Under the pieces are notes generated by a model that saw only the letters and a program-made list of their open reading frames with translations, was not told where the DNA came from and ran no database searches. A stretch of DNA of 58,559 bases from an uncultured Oscillospiraceae bacterium (lineage in GTDB: Bacteria > Bacillota > Clostridia > Oscillospirales > Oscillospiraceae). Positions 31,807 through 39,854 of this stretch are shown piece after piece. The stretch covers positions 1 through 58,559 of the forward strand of contig CAKUNY010000001.1 in assembly GCA_934668605.1 (NCBI GenBank), in the 5' to 3' direction. The stretch's first letter is position 1. Every line of letters begins with the position of its first letter. The position numbers were made by a program, and so were the translations under genes.

Positions 31807-33361
31807 TTACGATAAAATGCCCGTCGACTGAAGAAACAGCACGAACATCATGATGGGCGCAATGTAGCGGATCATGACGGTGTACACGCCCTTGTGGCGG
31901 AAGTGCTCGCCGTTTCGCTCCATCTCGCCGATCACATACTGCGGCGTTTTCACCCAGCCGATCAGAATCGTCGACAGCAGCGCGATGAACGGCATCATGA
32001 CGGAGTTGCTGATATAGTCCATAAGGTCCAGCAGCTGGCCGACCGAGCCGTTGGGAAGCGGCAGCTCAAAATAGAACACGCTGTAGCCCAGGGCAATGAC
32101 GGCGCTCGCCGCAAGATAGATGATGGAAAGGACGAGGACGGTCTTTTTGCGCTCGGTGTGGAAAATTTCCACGCAGTTGGCCGCAATCGACTCGAGAACC
32201 GAGATGCACGAGGTGAGCGTTGCGAAAATCGCCGTGATGAAAAAGAGCGCTCCGACAAACGTTCCGGCCTTGCCCATCGCGGCAAAGACCTTCGGAAGCG
32301 ACACGAACATCAGGCTCGGCCCCGCGCCCATGCCCTCCACGCCGGAAAAGACATAGACCGCTGGAATGATCATCACGCCCGCAAGGAGCGCCACCAGCGT
32401 ATCGAAAAACTCGATCTGACCCACGGCTTTTCCCAGATTCACGTCTTTTTTCACATACGAGCCGTAGGTGATCATAATGCCCATCGAAACGCTTAAAGAG
32501 AAGAACAGCTGGCTCATCGCGTCTAAATGGATCTGCAAGAACCGCTGCACGGTCAGCCCCGTAACATCGGGCTTGATATAGTACAAAAAGCCCTCAAGAC
32601 CCGTGCGCGTCACGCCGTCGTCTCCGGTATTTTTGAGCGTCAGCGAGTAGATCGCGATCACAACCACCAGCACCAGCAGCACCGGCATCATAAAGCGCGA
32701 GACTTTTTCAATGCCGTCTTCCACGCCGTTATACACGACCAGCGCCGTCACCGCCATAAAAAGCAGCGCGAAAACGACCGGGGAAACCGGAGACGTGATG
32801 AACGATATAAAGTAGTTATCCTGCGCCGCGGCGGAAGCCTTCCCCGTAAAGTAGACGACGGCGTATTTCGTGATCCAGCCGCCGATGACCGCGTAGTAGG
32901 TCATAATGAGAACCGGGACAAGGAAGGTCAGAATGCCGAGGAACTTCCACTTCGGCTGCATTTCTTCGTAGGGTGTATTCTTCCAACTCCCAATGTGACC
33001 GGCAGCGAGAAATTTTTGCGCTGCGCAAGACATTTTTTCGCAGGAATACTGACGTATTTCAAGGAAAAATGACGCGGCGCACCGCAAAAAGACCCGCTGT
33101 CCGGGTGCGTTGGGAGTTGGAAGAATACACCCTAGGCCCCGATGGCGCTTTTCTGCGTCTTGCGGCCGATGGCGATATCGGAGGTCAAAAGCGCGAAGCC
33201 GAACGTCAGCACCAGCGCCAGATAGACGATCAGAAATAATCCGCCCCGTCCTTCGCCGCCAGATACGGAAAGCGCCAGAGATTGCCGACGCCGACCGCGC
33301 TTCCGGCCGCCGCCAGCACAAAGCCGATCTGCCCGGAAAATTGATTTTTCTTCTCTTTCAT
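31807..33361 (-). pseudogene. Sodium-dependent symporter (NSS/SNF family), disrupted
   Basis: Originally a roughly 12-helix sodium-coupled amino acid or amine transporter. The N-terminus starts at the ATG at 33361 with MKEKKNQFSGQIGFVLAAAG and GNLWRFPYLAAKDG. It then loses frame near 33236-33244, where one base appears deleted: KDGADYF-stop in one frame, FLIVYLALVLTFGFALLTSD in the next. The frame continues to SAIGA, where a 166-bp MITE-like element is inserted. After the element, YEEMQPKWKFLGILTFLVPV and the remaining helices are intact to the end. Removing the element and one TA restores GAYEEM exactly. A shorter product from a start inside the element cannot be excluded. Confidence 0.88.
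32969..33134. mobile_element. MITE-like element with perfect 25-bp terminal inverted repeats
   Basis: A 166-bp insertion inside the NSS symporter gene. The left end 32969-32993 begins TAGGGTGTATTCTTCCAACT, and the right end 33110-33134 is its exact reverse complement over 25 bases, counting the flanking TA. A TA target duplication, as made by IS630/Tc1-mariner transposases, explains the junctions: the host codons resume in frame when one copy is removed. The interior (about 116 bp) encodes no transposase, so movement would need one supplied in trans. Confidence 0.87.
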
Positions 33362-33501
33362 GGTATCGTTTCTTCTCTGCCGTCCCGCCAAAAGCTCGCG
33401 GGAACGCGCAAGCTTTACGATATCACAAACAGAGCCGGAAGTAAACCGCTTCTTTACGGGAGGATGCATTTATGGTATAGTAGATCATGTATCCGACTCT
33501 T

Positions 33502-33930
33502 TCAGCGGTTTGCCACATGGCGGATGATCTGCCGGATGACCGCCACGACGCAGATGCCCGCGGCAATGCCGACCGCCCACTGCCCCGCGAGCAGCGCGTT
33601 CTGCCGCATCACATCAAACTGGTTCTGCACGAGCGCGAGCATCGCGTAATACACGAAGCCGCCCGGAACGAGCGGAATGAGGCCCGGCAGCAGAAACACC
33701 GTTGCGGGCGTTTTCGCGATCTTCGCTGCAATTTCGCTGTAGGCCGCCGTAAAGCTCGCTACCATGACAAGCAGATAGAAGACGCTTTCTATATGATCTT
33801 TCAGCAACAGGTAAAGCCCCCAGCTGAGCATGCCGTTGACGGAGGCCGGAATGATCTTGTTTCTCGGCACGTTCATGAGAAAGCAGTAGCCGACGGTGGA
33901 AAAAAGCGCCGTGAGTAAATTTCTAGCCAT
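33502..33930 (-). CDS. Threonine/serine exporter, small subunit (ThrE C-terminal type)
   Basis: A 142-residue membrane protein with four or five hydrophobic helices, matching the ThrE_2/DUF3815 half of the split threonine/serine exporter. Typical are NVPRNKIIPASVNGMLSWGL and FLLPGLIPLVPGGFVYYAM. It begins 3 bases after the larger subunit on the same strand, so they form a two-gene operon. Role: efflux of threonine, serine or related small molecules. Confidence 0.88.
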   Translation of the reverse strand: MARNLLTALFSTVGYCFLMNVPRNKIIPASVNGMLSWGLYLLLKDHIESVFYLLVMVASFTAAYSEIAAKIAKTPATVFLLPGLIPLVPGGFVYYAMLALVQNQFDVMRQNALLAGQWAVGIAAGICVVAVIRQIIRHVANR

Positions 33931-33933
33931 CTC

Positions 33934-34689
33934 TTACACCCCAAACAGATAAATTGCGCTGCCAAAGCCGATGGCCAGCATCAAGGCCAGCAGCAAAGAC
34001 TCTACCATGCGCAAAAGCCCGGACACCGTGTGCCCAACCAGCATATCGCGCACCGCGTTCGTCAGCGCAGCGCCCGGAATGACGAGCATGATGACGCCGA
34101 TGGAAATTTCGTTGACGTCAAAAGCCGGAACCGCGCGCCCCAGCGCCCAGATGACGCTCCCGGCCAAAAAGCCAACCAGCACCTGAAAAAACGCCGCGTT
34201 GCGGAACACCGGCTGCACCTTCTGCTGCAAAAAGCAGACCATCGCGCCGACGAGCGCGGCAAGAAGGCTATCATACCACGTGCCTCCAAAAAAGAGCGTG
34301 AAGCTCAAGGCCGTCACGACGCTTCCGAGATAGAGCGTTCCGGCCTTCGGCTGCTCCCGGTCGATCTTTTTGAGCTCCGCGCGAAATTCCGCCGCACTCA
34401 CAGGCTCGGTGCAAATTTTCCGGCTGAGCGCGTTGAGCCGCTCGAGCTTTACAAAGTCAAACGACGAGGCTTTCCGGATGCGGCGCGTCTGCGTCAGCTC
34501 CACGCCGTCTTCAAATAAAATTGTCAATACAATATCGGACGTGATAGCGAAGATATCGACCTTCTTTGCGCCGTAGGCTCTTCCGAGCCGCGTCATGGTG
34601 TCCTCCACGCGGTTAATTTCCGCGCCGCAAAGAAGCAGCATCTGCCCCATGTCCAATAAACCGTGCAAAATCTGATCGTGCGCTTCCAT
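33934..34689 (-). CDS. Threonine/serine exporter, large subunit (ThrE N-terminal type)
   Basis: A 251-residue DUF1212-type subunit. The soluble N-terminal part contains LLCGAEINRVEDTMTRLGRAYG and the family's FAITSDIVLTI; the C-terminal half is membrane-spanning with VIPGAALTNAVRDMLVGHTVSGL. AAGGAGG precedes the ATG at 34689; a longer frame upstream lacks a ribosome site. The two halves are fused in ThrE of Corynebacterium and split in most Firmicutes. Confidence 0.9.
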   Translation of the reverse strand: MEAHDQILHGLLDMGQMLLLCGAEINRVEDTMTRLGRAYGAKKVDIFAITSDIVLTILFEDGVELTQTRRIRKASSFDFVKLERLNALSRKICTEPVSAAEFRAELKKIDREQPKAGTLYLGSVVTALSFTLFFGGTWYDSLLAALVGAMVCFLQQKVQPVFRNAAFFQVLVGFLAGSVIWALGRAVPAFDVNEISIGVIMLVIPGAALTNAVRDMLVGHTVSGLLRMVESLLLALMLAIGFGSAIYLFGV

Positions 34690-34807
34690 GCCGCACCTCC
34701 TTTTTCCTTCGCAAATAGAATTACCCAAGGCAGACATTTTAACAGAACTATGATAAAAGTCAAGCTTACGCTGGCTACAATTGCGCCGCGTGCGCGGGAG
34801 GTTTTTT

Positions 34808-35326
34808 ATGAATTATGCCAGTATCAAGTCCTGCGATATCGCAAACGGCCCCGGCGTGCGCGTGAGCCTGTTCGTATCGGGCTGCACGCACCACTGCAAG
34901 GACTGCTTCAATGAAGAAGCCTGGGATTTTTCCTACGGCGAGCCGTTCACAAACGAAGTCATGGACGAGCTTCTCTCGCTTCTCGCGCCAAGCTACATCC
35001 GGGGCATCACGTACCTCGGCGGAGAGCCGTTTGACCCGAGAAATCAGGAGGGGCTTCTGCTTCTCTCGCGCAGAATCCGCGCCCGCTTTCCCGAAAAATC
35101 CATCTGGGCATTCACGGGCTATGTCTACGGCGGGAACCTTCCCATTGTGCCGGGGGTAACGGAGGAGCTTCTATCATATCTCGACGTTCTGGTGGACGGC
35201 CCCTTCATTGCCGCGCAGAAAAATTTGAGCCTCCGCTTCCGGGGCTCGAGCAACCAGCGGCTCATCGACATGCAAAAAACGCGCGAAGCCGGAGAGGTCA
35301 TTCTCTGGGACGAGACGCAAGGATAA
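34808..35326 (+). CDS. nrdG: Anaerobic ribonucleotide reductase activating protein
   Basis: Radical-SAM activase that installs the glycyl radical on NrdD, 172 residues. The [4Fe-4S]/SAM motif is CTHHCKDC (near residues 30-37), preceded by NGPGVRVSLFVSG and followed by TYLGGEPFDPRNQ, typical of NrdG. GGGAGG lies 7 bases before the ATG at 34808. It is separated from nrdD by about 7 kb of unrelated genes but is followed after 13 bases by dut, keeping a nucleotide-supply theme. No strong NrdR box is visible in its 118-base upstream gap. Confidence 0.95.
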   Translation: MNYASIKSCDIANGPGVRVSLFVSGCTHHCKDCFNEEAWDFSYGEPFTNEVMDELLSLLAPSYIRGITYLGGEPFDPRNQEGLLLLSRRIRARFPEKSIWAFTGYVYGGNLPIVPGVTEELLSYLDVLVDGPFIAAQKNLSLRFRGSSNQRLIDMQKTREAGEVILWDETQG

Positions 35327-35339
35327 CAGGAGAAACGCT

Positions 35340-35771
35340 ATGCCGAAAATCAAAATTCACTATTTTTCCGACGATCTTCCGAGACTCAAAACGACAAAAA
35401 TCGGCGACTGGATCGATCTGTACTGCGCGCAGGACATGACGCTGAAAGCGGGCGAGTTCGCGCTCGTGCCGCTGGGCGTTTCGATGCAGCTGCCGGAGGG
35501 GTTTGAAGCCAGAACCGCGCCCCGGTCTTCCACGTTCAAGCGCTGGGGCATCTTGCAGGCCAACTCCGTCGGCGTGATCGACAACAGCTACTGCGGCACG
35601 AACGACGAGTGGAAGCTCCCGGTCTACGCCACGCGCGACACGCAGCTTGAAAAGGGAGACCGCATCTGCCAGTTCCGCATTTTCGAGATCCAGCCCCCTA
35701 TTGAGTTTGAAGAGTGTGAAACGCTCTCGGCTACAGATCGCGGCGGCTTCGGCTCGACCGGCAGAAAATAA
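35340..35771 (+). CDS. dut: dUTP diphosphatase
   Basis: Hydrolyses dUTP to dUMP and pyrophosphate, lowering uracil misincorporation and feeding dTMP synthesis. The 143-residue protein has the trimeric dUTPase motifs in order: APRSSTFKRWGI, GVIDNSYCGTNDEW, YATRDTQLEKGDRICQFRI and the C-terminal P-loop-like DRGGFGSTG. AGGAG precedes the ATG. Probably co-transcribed with nrdG. Confidence 0.94.
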   Translation: MPKIKIHYFSDDLPRLKTTKIGDWIDLYCAQDMTLKAGEFALVPLGVSMQLPEGFEARTAPRSSTFKRWGILQANSVGVIDNSYCGTNDEWKLPVYATRDTQLEKGDRICQFRIFEIQPPIEFEECETLSATDRGGFGSTGRK

Positions 35772-35776
35772 AATGT

Positions 35777-35810
35777 CCCGGCGCGGCCGCCGTTTTGGTG
35801 CCGCGCCGGG
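35777..35810. terminator. Bidirectional terminator after dut (duplicate of 46210)
   Basis: An 11-bp stem CCCGGCGCGGC / GCCGCGCCGGG with a 12-base loop, between convergent genes. The whole 34-base sequence is repeated exactly at 46210-46243. Confidence 0.85.
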
Positions 35811-35845
35811 TATTTGTCTGGCTGTATGTTCCTGGCTTCTGCCGC

Positions 35846-36778
35846 TCAGAGCGCTTCGGAAACCGTTTTTGCAATCGCCTCTGGGCTGAAGCCGTAGGCG
35901 TCCGCAAGCTCCTTCGCAGGGCCGGACTCGCCGTAGCTTGTCAGCGCAATGCGTCTGACAAACGTGGGCTTATGCTCACAGGCAAGGCGGCTGATGTACG
36001 AGCCGAGGCCGCCGTTGATGTTGTGATCTTCGACGGTAAAGAGCTTATCGGAGAGTGCCATCGTCTCGAGAATCTTGGCGGGATTCTTGCCGTAGAGAAT
36101 GTTGATGTCCGCTGCCGTCACATTGATGCCCTGCTCATGCAGAAGGTCTGCCGCCGCCAAAACGCGGTCAAGCACGAAGCCGCTGGAAAACAGCACCGCA
36201 TCCGTGCCGTAGGTGCGCCAGATGGTGATGCCGTCCGGGGAGAACGGTGCTTCGCGGTCATAGACGTCAACCTCGCGTCCGCTTCCGGCGCGCACATATA
36301 CAGGGCCTTCGATCTCTGCCGCCATGCGAACCGCATGGTAGCACTGCGCCGGGTCTGCCGGAGTAAGAATGGTAAAATTAGGGAGGCTTGAAACAATGCC
36401 CAGATCCTCATAGAACTGGTGCGTCACGCCCTCGCGCTCGCCGCCAAGAAGTCCTGCGTTCACGCCCACAAACTTTACATTCAGGTTCGTGTAGCCGACA
36501 AACGTGCGCATCTGCTCGCACGCGCGCATGGTCAGAAAGCCACAGTAGGTGCCGATGAAGGGGGTAAAGCCACAGCTGGCAAGCCCCGCCGCCGTGTCCA
36601 CTGCCCCCTGCTCGGCAATGCCGCACTCAATGTAGCGCTCAGGGTATTTCTCGCCGAACGGAACCGCGCGCATCGCCTTCAGAGAGTCCGGAGACAGAAC
36701 GACAATCTTATCGTTGCTTTCCGCCATGTCCAGCACAGCGGCGGCAAACGCTTCGCGCGTACCCTTGAAATTCGTCAT
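35846..36778 (-). CDS. Transketolase, C-terminal subunit
   Basis: Pyrimidine-binding and C-terminal half of a split transketolase, 310 residues. It contains the Glu-bearing ECGIAEQGAVDTAAGLA for thiamine activation, IGTYCGFLTMRACEQMRT, and a C-terminal Transketolase_C domain with TVEDHNINGGLGSYI. GGAGGG precedes the ATG at 36778. It lies 2 bases after the N-terminal subunit. Split transketolases serve the pentose phosphate route or dedicated sugar catabolism such as apulose-4-phosphate cleavage (AptAB); the nearby operator suggests an inducible, specialised role. Confidence 0.92.
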   Translation of the reverse strand: MTNFKGTREAFAAAVLDMAESNDKIVVLSPDSLKAMRAVPFGEKYPERYIECGIAEQGAVDTAAGLASCGFTPFIGTYCGFLTMRACEQMRTFVGYTNLNVKFVGVNAGLLGGEREGVTHQFYEDLGIVSSLPNFTILTPADPAQCYHAVRMAAEIEGPVYVRAGSGREVDVYDREAPFSPDGITIWRTYGTDAVLFSSGFVLDRVLAAADLLHEQGINVTAADINILYGKNPAKILETMALSDKLFTVEDHNINGGLGSYISRLACEHKPTFVRRIALTSYGESGPAKELADAYGFSPEAIAKTVSEAL

Positions 36779-36780
36779 GT

Positions 36781-37614
36781 TCAGCACCCTCCCAGTTCCT
36801 GCATGGCAAGCGCGAACTGCTCGTCCGTCGGAACGCCCTTGTGCCACGCATTGTTGTTTTCCATGTAGCTCACGCCCTTGCCCTTGACGCAGTTGCAGAC
36901 GATGCAGCTCGGGCGGCCTTTTTCTGCCTTTGCCCGCGCGACTGCCTGCCGGATGGCGTCAAAGTCGTGCCCATCAATTTCCTGCACGTGCCATCCGAAG
37001 GCCGCGAAGCGCTCGCCTGGATTGTTCCGGCCAACGGTGAACTCGACCGACTTATAGCTCTGCCAGCCGTTGCGATCGACAAAGACGATCAGGTTATCGA
37101 GCCCGCGCCCGGCGGCGGTATTGACGCCCTCCCAGCACACCCCCTCCTGCAATTCGCCGTCGCCGCAGATGACGTAGGTAGTATAATCCTTCCGATTGAT
37201 CTTTGCCGCCGCCGCCATGCCCGCGCCGATGGCAATACCGTTTCCAAGCGAGCCCGATGTCATATCAATGCCGGGCGTGCTGTGCATGGACGGGTGCCCC
37301 TGGAATGTGCTGTGCAGCTGGCGGAGGTTAAAATGCTCCACCTTGGGGGTAAAATAGCCGCGCTCATTGAGCGCCGCGTACAGAATCGGGCAGGCATGCC
37401 CCTTGGACAGCACCAGCCGGTCACGATCACCCCAGCCAGGACTGGCCGGGTCGAGGTTCATGATGTCAAAATACAAGGCAGTTATGATATCTGCGATGGA
37501 AAGCGCAGGGCCAGGGTGGCCGTCTTTCCCCTCGTAGACCATGCGAACCGCCTCAAGCCGCAGCTTTTGCGCTATGGTTTTCAGTTCAGCAGTCTCCAAT
37601 TTCGTTTCCTCCAT
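36781..37614 (-). CDS. Transketolase, N-terminal subunit
   Basis: Thiamine-diphosphate-binding half, 277 residues. The TPP motif runs from GDGELQEGVCWEG to VDRNGW, with SKGHACPILYAAL and DMTSGSLGNGIAIGAGMA upstream, all expected for the family. GGAGG precedes the ATG. It leads a two-gene operon with the C-terminal subunit. Its promoter carries an AACGTT-centred palindrome shared with the oxidoreductase/ABC operon at 38.9 kb, suggesting shared control by the adjacent GntR protein. Confidence 0.92.
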   Translation of the reverse strand: MEETKLETAELKTIAQKLRLEAVRMVYEGKDGHPGPALSIADIITALYFDIMNLDPASPGWGDRDRLVLSKGHACPILYAALNERGYFTPKVEHFNLRQLHSTFQGHPSMHSTPGIDMTSGSLGNGIAIGAGMAAAAKINRKDYTTYVICGDGELQEGVCWEGVNTAAGRGLDNLIVFVDRNGWQSYKSVEFTVGRNNPGERFAAFGWHVQEIDGHDFDAIRQAVARAKAEKGRPSCIVCNCVKGKGVSYMENNNAWHKGVPTDEQFALAMQELGGC

Positions 37615-37624
37615 GTTTTATAAC

Positions 37625-37678
37625 GTTCAACGTTTGATGTCTTACAACGAGCATAGCATGAAGACCTTCTCTTGTAAA
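37625..37678 (-). promoter_or_regulatory. Promoter and operator of split transketolase
   Basis: On the minus strand TTTACA (37673-37678), 17 bases, TATGCT (37650-37655). Downstream of the -10 lies ATCAAACGTTGAAC (37625-37638), a near-palindrome centred on AACGTT. A repressor bound there would block transcription. Confidence 0.65.
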
Positions 37679-37767
37679 GAGCGATTTCTTTCTTTGCCCG
37701 TTTTTCGTGATTTGATACAAAAACGTCCTGTGTTTTTTGGAGCAAACAGCAACTGCGCGGCTGCGTC

Positions 37768-37799
37768 AAAAAAGCAGCCCATCCAAACGGATGAGCTGC
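37768..37799 (-). terminator. Terminator after gntR
   Basis: Read on the minus strand GCAGCTCATCC-GTTT-GGATGGGCTGC (one mismatch) runs into T6. Confidence 0.8.
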
Positions 37800-37811
37800 C
37801 TGCGCTGCTAT

Positions 37812-38522
37812 CTACTTTTCCAGACTCTTATACCAGATCTGCATGGACTGAATGATGGCTTCCTTAGCAATTGAGTAGCTTCCGAGCTTCAGCGCCTCAT
37901 AAATCGGTCGGTGCGCCTCGGCGGCAAATTCGCCGTTTCTCTGGCTCTCGTGCGAATCGGCAATCATCGGGCAGAAAAATTCGAGGATATACTGATAGAC
38001 GGCCTCAAAAATCGGATTGCCACAATGCCCTGCCAACAGCAGATGAAACTCCAGATCGTTTTTGACCAGCTGCTCGGTCGACGCGCCGCTGCTCTGCAAA
38101 TGGTCGAGCTCCTGCAGATTCTCCTCCAGAAGCGGCAAAATCGTCGTGCGCTGCGTCTCATTTTTGATGATGAGCTCAACAATGTCCAGCTCGATCTTCT
38201 CCCGGAACTTCCCCATGTCCTCGATGCTGGGGTTCATGATCAGCAGTGAAAACAGCAGCGGGTTCATTGCGTTTTTGCTGACAGACTCGGAAATATAGGT
38301 CCCGTCGCCCCGGCGAATCTGAATGATGCCATAGGCCTCGAGCACCTTCATCGCCGAGCGCACCGAGCCCCGGCTCACACCGAAACTTTCCGCCAGTTCA
38401 AACTCCGAGGGCAGCCGGTCCCCCGGCTTCAGCGTGCCATTCATCAGCAGCTTTTTGACCTGCTCAATAATAAAATCTGTCGTCGAAGACGGATCCTTCT
38501 GCACAAACATGGCTCGATCCAT
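37812..38522 (-). CDS. GntR-family regulator, FadR subfamily (FCD)
   Basis: A 236-residue regulator. The N-terminal winged helix includes LKPGDRLPSEFELAESFGVS and RGSVRSAMKVLEAYGIIQIR; the C-terminal all-helical FCD domain has D/H residues (NDLEFHLLLAGHCGN, EAHRPIYEAL) that often bind a metal and a carboxylate effector. I chose the ATG at 38522 with AGGTGG upstream. It lies between the transketolase genes and the oxidoreductase/ABC operon. TCAAACG-type dyads at all three promoters point to local regulation, probably repression relieved by a sugar-acid-like metabolite. Confidence 0.9.
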   Translation of the reverse strand: MDRAMFVQKDPSSTTDFIIEQVKKLLMNGTLKPGDRLPSEFELAESFGVSRGSVRSAMKVLEAYGIIQIRRGDGTYISESVSKNAMNPLLFSLLIMNPSIEDMGKFREKIELDIVELIIKNETQRTTILPLLEENLQELDHLQSSGASTEQLVKNDLEFHLLLAGHCGNPIFEAVYQYILEFFCPMIADSHESQRNGEFAAEAHRPIYEALKLGSYSIAKEAIIQSMQIWYKSLEK

Positions 38523-38589
38523 AGCGTTACCACCTGTTTTTGAAATTACATTTCCCGGTTTTTGTAAAACCGCGAGGGGATTTATGGCT

Positions 38590-38637
38590 AGAATAGCATC
38601 AAATATCTCAAATGTCAAACGTATTTCGTTTGATCAT
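38590..38637 (-). promoter_or_regulatory. Promoter and operator of gntR
   Basis: On the minus strand TTGACA (38613-38618), 17 bases, TATTCT (38590-38595). TCAAACG (38615-38621) and CGTTTGA (38627-38633) form an inverted repeat with a 5-base gap, overlapping the -35. This suggests autoregulation. Confidence 0.65.
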
Positions 38638-38820
38638 CGTTCTATTTCCGCGCGTACTCCGCTGTTGCGCACCGTTTGTCTTCAGCCGCGCTACTCGGAT
38701 GCCGTGGCGTGATCTTTCCGGTAAATGGATTGTTCGTAGGGCGTCTAATCAAAATGTCCAAATTCTAGAAAGGCCTCTTGTGCAAGCACACCAAAAATGC
38801 AGAACTTTGTCAGTTTCTGA

Positions 38821-38869
38821 TTGACAAAATTACGATTCTGCGCTACCCTGATGTCAAACGTTCGACGTC
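38821..38869 (+). promoter_or_regulatory. Promoter and operator of oxidoreductase/ABC operon
   Basis: TTGACA (38821-38826), 17 bases, TACCCT (38844-38849), followed at once by GTCAAACGTTCGAC (38853-38866), a near-palindrome centred on AACGTT. The position downstream of the -10 suits repression by the divergently encoded GntR protein. Confidence 0.7.
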
Positions 38870-38931
38870 TTATGAAAGGCAAGTACATCAAAGCATCTCG
38901 CTGCAAGCATTCTAGGAGGGATTCATCGCAT

Positions 38932-39792
38932 ATGAACAAGATCAAAGTTGCCGTCATTGGCGCGGGCGGAAAAATGGGCACCCGCACATCCAGAAATCTC
39001 GCCAAGCACCCGGAGGCCTTTGAGGTCAGGCTCGTAGAAACCGCATCGAAGGGCATTGAAAGCATCCACGCCCGCGGTCTGGAGGTCACGCCGCTGGAGC
39101 AGGCACTCGATTTCGCGGAGGTCGTCATCTTTGCCGTTCCCGATACGCTGATTCAGAAGCTCTCGGCCACATATGTCCCCATGCTCAAGCCTGGAACCGG
39201 CTTTATGATTCTCGACCCGGCCGCCGCCGTCGCAAAGGAGCTGACGCTGCGTGACGACTGCACCTTCGGTGTCGCGCATCCCTGCCACCCGTCGTATTTT
39301 CTCGATCAGGACACGCCGGAAGCGCGCGCGGATCGCTTCGGCGGCGAAGGCGGCAAGCAGGATATCGTCGTCAGCCGGATCTGCGGCGAGGACGATGTGT
39401 TCGAAAAGTGCATGGAAACCTGCCGCGTGATGTACGGCGCGCTGCACGCATACCAGATGACAGCGGAGCAGATTTCATTTCTGGAGCCGACGCTGGTCGA
39501 ACTGCTCGGTGCGACGTGCCTGTACGCGATGGCCGAAACCGTCGACAAGGCGGTCGAGCGCGGCATTCCCAAGGAGGCTGCCGTCTCATTCCTGACCGGT
39601 CACATTTATAATCTGACGGCCAATTTCCTCGGCTATCTCCCCGGCAATCCGCCCGTCTCCGACGCCTGCAAGGTCGCTATCGGCCTCGGCAACCGTCTGG
39701 TGCTCCGCGACGACTGGCGGAAAATCTGGGACGATGAGGTTCTCCACAAGGTTATCGCCACCATGCTACACCCGGATCACCCGCAAATCTGA
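38932..39792 (+). CDS. Phosphogluconate-dehydrogenase-like oxidoreductase (PGDH_C type)
   Basis: A 286-residue NAD(P)-dependent enzyme with an N-terminal Rossmann motif VAVIGAGGKMGTRTSRNL and a helical domain recalling the phosphogluconate dehydrogenase C-terminal family. Conserved-looking catalytic segments are GVAHPCHPSYF and TAEQISFLEPTLVELLGATC. Members include D-apionate oxidoisomerase (ApnO); others are uncharacterised. AGGAGGG precedes the ATG at 38932 with an 11-13 base gap. It is the first gene of a run with a Liv-type ABC transporter and an M20 peptidase, so it probably acts on the imported compound or its hydrolysis product. The true substrate is unknown. Confidence 0.75.
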   Translation: MNKIKVAVIGAGGKMGTRTSRNLAKHPEAFEVRLVETASKGIESIHARGLEVTPLEQALDFAEVVIFAVPDTLIQKLSATYVPMLKPGTGFMILDPAAAVAKELTLRDDCTFGVAHPCHPSYFLDQDTPEARADRFGGEGGKQDIVVSRICGEDDVFEKCMETCRVMYGALHAYQMTAEQISFLEPTLVELLGATCLYAMAETVDKAVERGIPKEAAVSFLTGHIYNLTANFLGYLPGNPPVSDACKVAIGLGNRLVLRDDWRKIWDDEVLHKVIATMLHPDHPQI

Positions 39793-39854
39793 GGATGTCT
39801 CATAACCAGGAATCTGAATCTTGGAGAGAAATAAACAAAAAAGGAAGGATTACA

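Noticed and set aside
33001..33100. Alternative internal start inside the MITE giving a functional short symporter
   Set aside because: An ATG in the element is in frame, but the product would lack the first sodium-binding helices, so a working transporter is unlikely.
32527..33239. Plus-strand frames crossing the MITE-like element
   Set aside because: They are antisense to the symporter remnants and use the terminal repeats; no transposase motif appears in any frame.
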